Of a DNA stretch of 64,000 nucleotides, positions 58,515-64,000 are shown in pieces; the first letter of the stretch is position 1; each line of letters begins with the position of its first letter. The DNA comes from Euborellia annulipes. Its lineage: Eukaryota; Arthropoda; Insecta; Dermaptera; Anisolabididae. The notes under the pieces were generated by a model. That model was not told where the DNA came from. It searched no databases and saw nothing but the letters and a program-made list of their open reading frames with translations. A program made the translations under genes and the position numbers. The stretch spans positions 62,001 through 126,000 of the forward strand of contig JAKCPI010012734.1 of the NCBI GenBank assembly GCA_023213315.1, written 5' to 3'.

Positions 58515-59990
58515 CTTTATGTTATTTTTTCACGTTAGATAAAGATACAATTGTATTTAAACACTTTAACAAAATAAAAAAAATTCTATTGTTTTATACA
58601 AACACCTTAGCAAACTACCTTTTTTTCATGAAGTGAAAATTTTAACGGTCAAATTTCGAATCTTTGTTCGTTACATGTGGATTCGTCTAACGACAAATTG
58701 ACGAATAGGAACGCCACTGGCTCTGTGACAAGTGCTTACATCTTGCGGCTTTTTATTCAACTAAACTACTTCCATCAATTTCAAAAATATATCATCATAA
58801 ATTTTTTTATTTATTACTTTTCCTCTGGATAAATAATATTTAAAATTAATAGAGTTCTGATGATGATTTGAATAAATAAATAAATTTCTTTTAAATTAGA
58901 AAAACATTTAATTCAAATATTTAAATATATTTTCACACCAAAATCTTTATTCCGATGTAGCCAACTTAGAAGAAATAAAATTCAATCACATCTGTCAATA
59001 TATTTTAAAATATTTCGTCTATTCCTATTTAGTAATTTTTAATGTTTTTCTAGTATACAATCATAAATTTTGAAAATAAATAAAAAAAAAGTTTAATTTT
59101 TAAAAAATTTGTTTTGATTTGTTTGATTGCAACTCTGTTCATTGTTAAGTTTTTGTTTGGTTCATCTCTTCTCTCTCTCTCTCCATTTAGTCTAAAAATA
59201 GTTTTGTTAGTGAAAGTGAAATTTTATCTACATATCTACTGTATGATCTGTGATCTACATCATTTTTGATTCAATGTTTTATAAGGGTAAATATGTTATA
59301 GACATTCCAAATAAAAATTCCAACACAAAATTGGCGGGATAAAGTTAGATTAAGTTATTTTATATTCAATTATATTGAAAAAAAAAAACTCTAGCCTCCT
59401 GATCTTATTTAGTCTATTCAACATGAAAGCATGAATATAATTTCAGATAAATATTTTTACTTTCTCTTACCTTATATATGAAATATATATAGAGAAAAAG
59501 TATTGCGATCATGTCAAAAATTCGATGTCAAGATTTTGATGGATATACATGTTTTGAGGTCCCCTGAGTCCAAAAAAGTGGGTCCCGCAAATTGGTCTGT
59601 ATTGTGTGTGTGTGTGTGTGTGTGTGGGCATTTTTGGCCATGAAGGAAATGAACTAGGAGTTGAAATTTTATATTTAAGTTAGACACCTTCCGAACTAGT
59701 GTAAATAAACTTTTAAACAAAATCGGCCCGAAAGTACTGATGTACTTTTTTAGTTTAAATCTTTTTCTTTTTAGATTAAAATTCATATGAATCAATTATT
59801 ATTTAGCTGTCCTTTTAAAATAGAAGATAATTTTATTTATTTTATTTTATTTTTTTTTATTATTATTATTTTTTTTTTTTTGCTCGATTTGATTGTTTCT
59901 GAGAACTCCAGATATTAATTTTTTTAAGCAGCTAAACAATATAGGACACTAGAGTGCTCTGGTGGCGAACGCATGTAACCATCTTGACCT
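58515..59990. other. Spacer upstream of PRC1 and the right-edge gene
   Basis: AT-rich DNA that must contain the PRC1 promoter. It includes an R1 copy (59455-59790) with a (TG)n run at 59604-59626. Nothing else recognised. Confidence 0.5.
59455..59790 (-). repeat. R1 repeat copy
   Basis: Opens with TTTACTTTCTCTTACCTTATATATG and its partial hairpin partner, then ATTCGATGTCAAGATTTTGA and AAAATCGGCCCGAAAGTACT: the reverse orientation of the copies at 24 and 26 kb. The reverse-strand ORF over it is spurious. Confidence 0.7.
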
Positions 59991-60172
59991 TGACTTCTAT
60001 TCAGTGTTTGTTAGTATGTAATTAGCTGTTCGCATTGTTTTTTGCTAATAAAATTTCCGTCGTTTGTGTTCTTTGAAAATAGTGAAATTTTAATAGTGAG
60101 TTGAATCTTTTAGTGTGAAATAGTTCCAAATATCAAAACGTCTCTTCTGAAGTGAATGACTCTTTCATATAA
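59990..60172 (+). other. Putative non-coding first exon of the right-edge gene
   Basis: A stretch of more balanced composition than its surroundings, with ATTCAGTGT as a possible initiator and a donor TCATATAAG|GTAATT at 60173. It has no long ORF. It could be the 5' UTR of the gene whose coding start lies at 62049. Supported only by composition and the donor. Confidence 0.35.
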
Positions 60173-60695
60173 GGTAATTTATAATTATTAATCTCATTTT
60201 AAAAAGTCATGCTCATCATTTGGCCATCTTCAAAAAAAAATTAATTTTTTTTCCGATTGTTGAACCAAAAAGATCAAATCCACCAAATATTTAATAAAAT
60301 ATTTCAAAAATTCTGAATTCAATCATTTTTGATTGTTAATGTTGGATTTTTTTACTTTCTTTTTTTAAGGGTATTATCATCGCAGGCAGAAGGTAGGGGA
60401 AAATAGGGGAATAGCAGAGCAAAGCGAGGGAAGAGATAGCGTCCCCCCCCTCCTCAGCTATTACCCCCTCTCCCACTTTTATGTCTCCTCCAAAAATAAG
60501 CCGCACTGGTAGGGGAGGGGGAGGCAGGAGTGGCGCCTTTCTCTCTCCCCCTTTCTGAGAAATTACTAGTCCCAAAACTAATTTTTTTTTTTTTATGAAG
60601 CTCACTAATTTTTTATTTTCTCGGAAAGCTGAGAAAATTGAGATATGCAAACGGACCAAAAATATTTGTAATAAATTGGAGAATTCGAGGCTTAT

Positions 60696-61380
60696 TTATT
60701 CTTTTTACTTTCTCTTGCCTCAGGGGCGTATATAAGGGGGGGCCGAGGGGGCCCGGGCCCCCCCCCGAAATTTCCCAAACACATATACATATATAGGGAT
60801 ATACAGACATCAGCGCAACAAATTTTTCCGCAGGATGGAAAACTTTGGTTCCGCAAAGTAAAAAATGTTCCGCAAAAAATTTCGTGTGAAAAAAAATTTA
60901 GTTTCTTAAAAAAAAAATTTTCCGCAGAAAAATTTTCAGTTCGGGCCCCCCCCCCCCGAAAAAATTTCTATATACGCCCCTGTCTTGCCTCTATATATGT
61001 TAATATATAGAGAGAGAAAGTATTAGATTCATGTCGAAAATTCGATGTCGAGATTTTGATGAATATACACGTTTTGAGGTTCCCTGAATCTCAAAAAGTG
61101 GTTTCTCGACGTGCTCTGTCTGTCTGTCTGGCTGTGTGTGTTCAATTTAAAGCATGAAGGAATTGAGGTAGGAGTTTGAAATTTTATATTTAAGTAGGCA
61201 CCTCCCTAGGGCGTGAAATAAGCTTTTAATCAAAATCAGCCAAAACGTACTAGTACTTTACTGATGTACTTTTTCAGTTTTTTTCGATTTTCTCAAAATT
61301 CGCTCTAACGATTTTGATTAAATTTCAGAAATCAGTTATTTTTTAGATGCTCTTTAAAATGTATATTCTCAATTATAATT
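60696..61380 (-). repeat. R1 repeat copy carrying a hAT insertion
   Basis: CTTTTTACTTTCTCTTGCCT before and CTATATATGTTAATATATAG after the insertion at 60721-60982 form one R1 end. It continues with AATTCGATGTCGAGATTTTG and GATTTTCTCAAAATTCGCTC. The far end (GTAAGAGAAAGTTGTGTGCTG..) reappears at 61730-61770, after another G/C-rich insertion. Confidence 0.65.
60721..60982. mobile_element. hAT-like MITE with perfect 8-bp TSD
   Basis: CAGGGGCGTATATAAGGGGG opens and TATATACGCCCCTG closes this 262-bp element. Flanks are TCTTGCCT on both sides (60713-60720 and 60983-60990). Poly-G/poly-C tracts sit just inside each end, as in the other Tip100-like copies. Confidence 0.85.
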
Positions 61381-61407
61381 TTAACATTTGAGCTTAAAGG
61401 GCCCGGC

Positions 61408-61730
61408 AGTAGCGTATCCAGGTGAGGGCGAGGGGGGGGCGCTCGCCCCTCCCCCCCCCAGGCGCATCAAGCTTTTGGCGCCCCTCGCGCATCCCTTTTT
61501 TTCCAAAATCTTCGGCTTTTCTTTGAAATTTCATAATAAATTCATTTATATATCACAAATCCGGAGAAAAATTATAAAAAAAAGCTCGAACGAGATTCGA
61601 ATACTAACAAAAAAAAAAAAAGTTCGAACGAAAAACGGCGCCCCAGTTGAGCTTCGCCCTCAAAGGCTAGTTACGCCCGGGGATATAGCCCCCTGCCCCC
61701 CCCCCTCTCCCCCTGTCTGCGGCCCTGGGT
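61408..61730. mobile_element. G/C-rich hAT-like insertion
   Basis: CAGTAGCGTATCCAGGTGAGGG on the left and a G/C-rich end (GTTACGCCCGGGG.., CCCCCTGTCTGCGGCCCTG) on the right, with CGCCCC-rich tracts. It separates two parts of an R1 copy. The exact boundary and target duplication are unclear. The forward ORF 61388-61732 is low-complexity. Confidence 0.45.
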
Positions 61731-61798
61731 AAGAGAAAGTTGTGTGCTGTGCGCGATCACACCAGATTTTTAATTGTATGATGTTCAACCTGTTTCAG

Positions 61799-62112
61799 GC
61801 ACCCCACGGAGCGAGTGCAATCTACTGGAGAAGCCGGGAATGATAAGCGGGCGGCGACCGGCGACCGCCGTCGCCGCTTCAAAGTACCCGAGCCGAACAT
61901 GCCGATAAACCTCCAGAGCAGCCGGCATTCAGTCGGTCCTCGACCCCCGAGGTGTTCACATATAAGAAAAAAGTATAGTGTCAAACGAATGTTACACCTC
62001 TCGACCAGCAATGCTTTAATCTTACAAACTCGTGTGCGTGTTTGATCAATGTTTTCATTTTTCGGAATGTGGCTGCTCAGATATGTGCTTTTCGCCATCA
62101 CAGTCAGCATTG
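61799..62112 (+). CDS. First coding exon of a secreted or membrane protein (partial)
   Basis: An acceptor-like CAACCTGTTTCAG precedes a GC-rich exon (61799 onward). The coding part is probably 62049-62112: MFSFFGMWLLRYVLFAITVS, then I and a split codon before the donor ATTG|GTAAGT. This is a good signal-peptide shape (hydrophobic core, small residues after it). The upstream 250 bases are much richer in CpG than the rest of the window and look like 5' UTR. The rest of the gene lies beyond 64000 or in exons too short to recognise, so no function is assigned. Confidence 0.5.
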
Positions 62113-64000
62113 GTAAGTAAACAATTGTTTTTATCCCCACGTGTTGAAATGTCAACTCACAGTGCATTGACATCTCTCTTAACTTTAATTTATTTAACTT
62201 AATATTATTTAATAAAACTAAATCACAGAAAAAATTTTTCATCAGCTTTTAATAATAAAGGATAAATTTTAATAAGGCTAAAAATTAAATTAAAATTAAA
62301 ATATCTTTAAATTACCTCTAGTAAGTCTATTTCAAATTACTCGAAGTTAACAATATTTTATTTTAATGTAAAATATTGTTCTATTCAAATAAATTATTTT
62401 AACTTGACTTCTTTGGGGAATAATAGAAAAAATTTTATTGTATATGTGAACACGATAACTTAAAAACACAACGGATTAGATCTAAGAAATTTGGGATGTG
62501 ATTCTTACACCAAAATTGTAGATCTAAATCAACTTTTGGAAAATATCTGACAATCTGAACTATTACTTTACCTAACAACCTTTTCAAAAATTTTTTAAAC
62601 AGATTTTATTTTCAAAAATCTCTTTTTTCCAAAAATTTCGATATGAAAAACAATAAAATATTTGTTCTTTATTATTTTCTCTGTGTTGTTTTTATTAAAG
62701 ATTGATTTTGCATGAGAAAAATTTAATCTATATTTATGAAGGTTCATTTCCTATTGATTTACATCCCCCAGTTGTTATAATTATTAAATAAACAATTTTT
62801 TGCGTTATTTACCGGTTGTAATTTTGATTCTTTCTAAAATCTTCATGTAAAACTTTGAATATAATCAAATTTATTAGATTGTAAATTAGTATTTGTGATT
62901 ATAATCAAATTTATCATATGGAGAATTCTACAAAAGAAAAAAAAACAAAAACATTATAAAATTTTTAACATAAAAGTGAATTTACTTTTTTGAATTTATT
63001 TTTTACCTGATATTAGGAATACTGTAACGATTTGAAAATTATAACAAAATATTAAATTTATGATAAAAATGATTCGAAACGCGCGAAAGGCTTGAAAGCG
63101 ATATGAAATTTTCTTTTAGTGGTAAAAAATACTTGGTTTTAAAAAATTTTGTCACGCCCATTCTCCTTCAGATGTAAACACTGCTCGACATGATTTTTTA
63201 ATGAAAAGTTTTATTATTCAAAACTTAAGTTAACCCGTCATCAAAGTCACTCAGCTTTTATCATTCATTCATTCGTTGATAGTTCCAAATACTTTTTTGG
63301 AATATAAAATTTCTTCTCTTCATCTGAAATTAAAATAATCATAATTTAAGCGGTATTCCTTTTGGTTGAAATACATTTTTTGTCTATTCCTCCTCCAAAT
63401 CTGACATTCTTCTTGTAGAGTCGGATTTAAGAGTATGCCGCCGGCTTAAGTTCATTTGCCGCTCCCTCTATTGTTCACATTTGCTTAAAACATACGTTTT
63501 ATACAACAAATGGATAATAGAGTTCATCTTTTTTCTTATTCTTAAAATATTATTAACGTCTGAAATACTTCATTTTCTGAATTTGTTGCTCCTCTAGGCT
63601 GCAGCCTTTTTATCCTATTTAGAAAAACAGTCCTGTCTTCTTGAAGTTAGGAAATTCACATGCAAGTCTCCAATATTGGATGCTGTTTTTTGAATCAATC
63701 TAACAAATTCTCATGTCAAATGACATTTATTTATGACCTATTCTTTATGAAATTTTACTGAATCGGTTTTTTGTTGTTTACTTAAAATTTTAAAAGTGGA
63801 GAATGTGAGTTTTGCATTAAGTTCATTTGACTAATCCTCTGGAATAATTTCATTCCTGATTCAAGTCCTTGTTTGGAATTAATTTGAAATATGGAATGAA
63901 GTAGGAAATTAAAATGGCATTGTTTAATTAGTTCACTGCAAGAAAGCAGTTAAGGTGATCAGGTCTCGTCTTCTTCATGACTTATTTATGGCATAATTAT
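62113..64000. other. Probable long first intron of the right-edge gene
   Basis: About 1.9 kb of AT-rich sequence with no ORF, foldback, or splice-bounded exon that I could support. It contains scattered Drosophila-like TTCATTT and AATAAT runs but no recognised repeat family. Confidence 0.4.

Noticed and set aside
61757..62242. 161-aa reverse-strand ORF over the GC-rich exon
   Set aside because: It is antisense to a better supported exon with acceptor, signal peptide and donor; the long open frame follows from GC-rich composition.
1..64000. CRISPR arrays, operons or bacterial contamination
   Set aside because: No regularly spaced direct repeats, ribosome-binding sites or packed unidirectional genes; the genes are intron-rich and animal-like throughout.

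Overview
The window is nuclear DNA of an AT-rich invertebrate, most likely an arthropod. The genes have many short exons with GT-AG introns, often under 100 bases. Introns and spacers are crowded with mariner/Tc1, hAT and foldback (MITE-like) repeats, plus tRNA-derived palindromes. The species cannot be fixed from sequence alone. No viral genes, CRISPR arrays or bacterial-style operons were seen.

Eight conserved protein genes were assembled by hand from splice sites, reading frame and family similarity. In order they are: STAM endosomal sorting adaptor (-, 2.2-5.3 kb); HSPBP1/Fes1 Hsp70 nucleotide exchange factor (+, 5.9-10.4 kb); TBC1D25 Rab GAP (-, 13.4-23.8 kb); PLA2G15/LCAT-like lysosomal phospholipase (-, 26.2-32.2 kb); HSBP1 heat-shock-factor-binding protein (+, 33.3-35.9 kb); CIBAR1/FAM92 BAR protein (-, 36.2-39.3 kb); DNA polymerase eta (+, 39.8-44.8 kb); PRC1/Ase1 cytokinesis protein (-, 46.4-58.5 kb). 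At the right edge a ninth gene begins (+): a putative 5' UTR exon near 60.0-60.2 kb and a GC-rich exon ending in a signal-peptide-like coding start at 62.05-62.11 kb. The coding exons of HSPBP1, TBC1D25, PLA2G15, HSBP1, CIBAR1, POLH and PRC1 each sum to a whole number of codons (311, 879, 401, 85, 327, 787 and 583 aa).

Gene order looks like ordinary housekeeping synteny. Divergent pairs share short spacers (STAM/HSPBP1 616 bp; CIBAR1/POLH 520 bp), and HSBP1/CIBAR1 are convergent with stop codons 264 bp apart. No common pathway links the genes, though HSPBP1 and HSBP1 both act in the heat-shock system.

Two introns look like minor-spliceosome (U12) introns: an AT-AC intron in HSBP1 and a GTATCCTTT intron in CIBAR1. 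HSPBP1 has a GC-AG intron. Pol eta carries two REV1/Pol-iota-style ubiquitin-binding-motif-like repeats in addition to its UBZ finger.

The most intriguing non-genic signal is a set of about ten otherwise dissimilar foldback repeat families that share one small architecture: stem I - CTGANGA - hairpin - GAAACGT(C/T) - stem I'. This is the topology of a type I hammerhead ribozyme with a palindromic ACGT stem III, as reported for Penelope-like elements. Most copies have one extra base before the hairpin, so activity is uncertain. Several insertions have exact target-site duplications, and some are nested inside other repeats.
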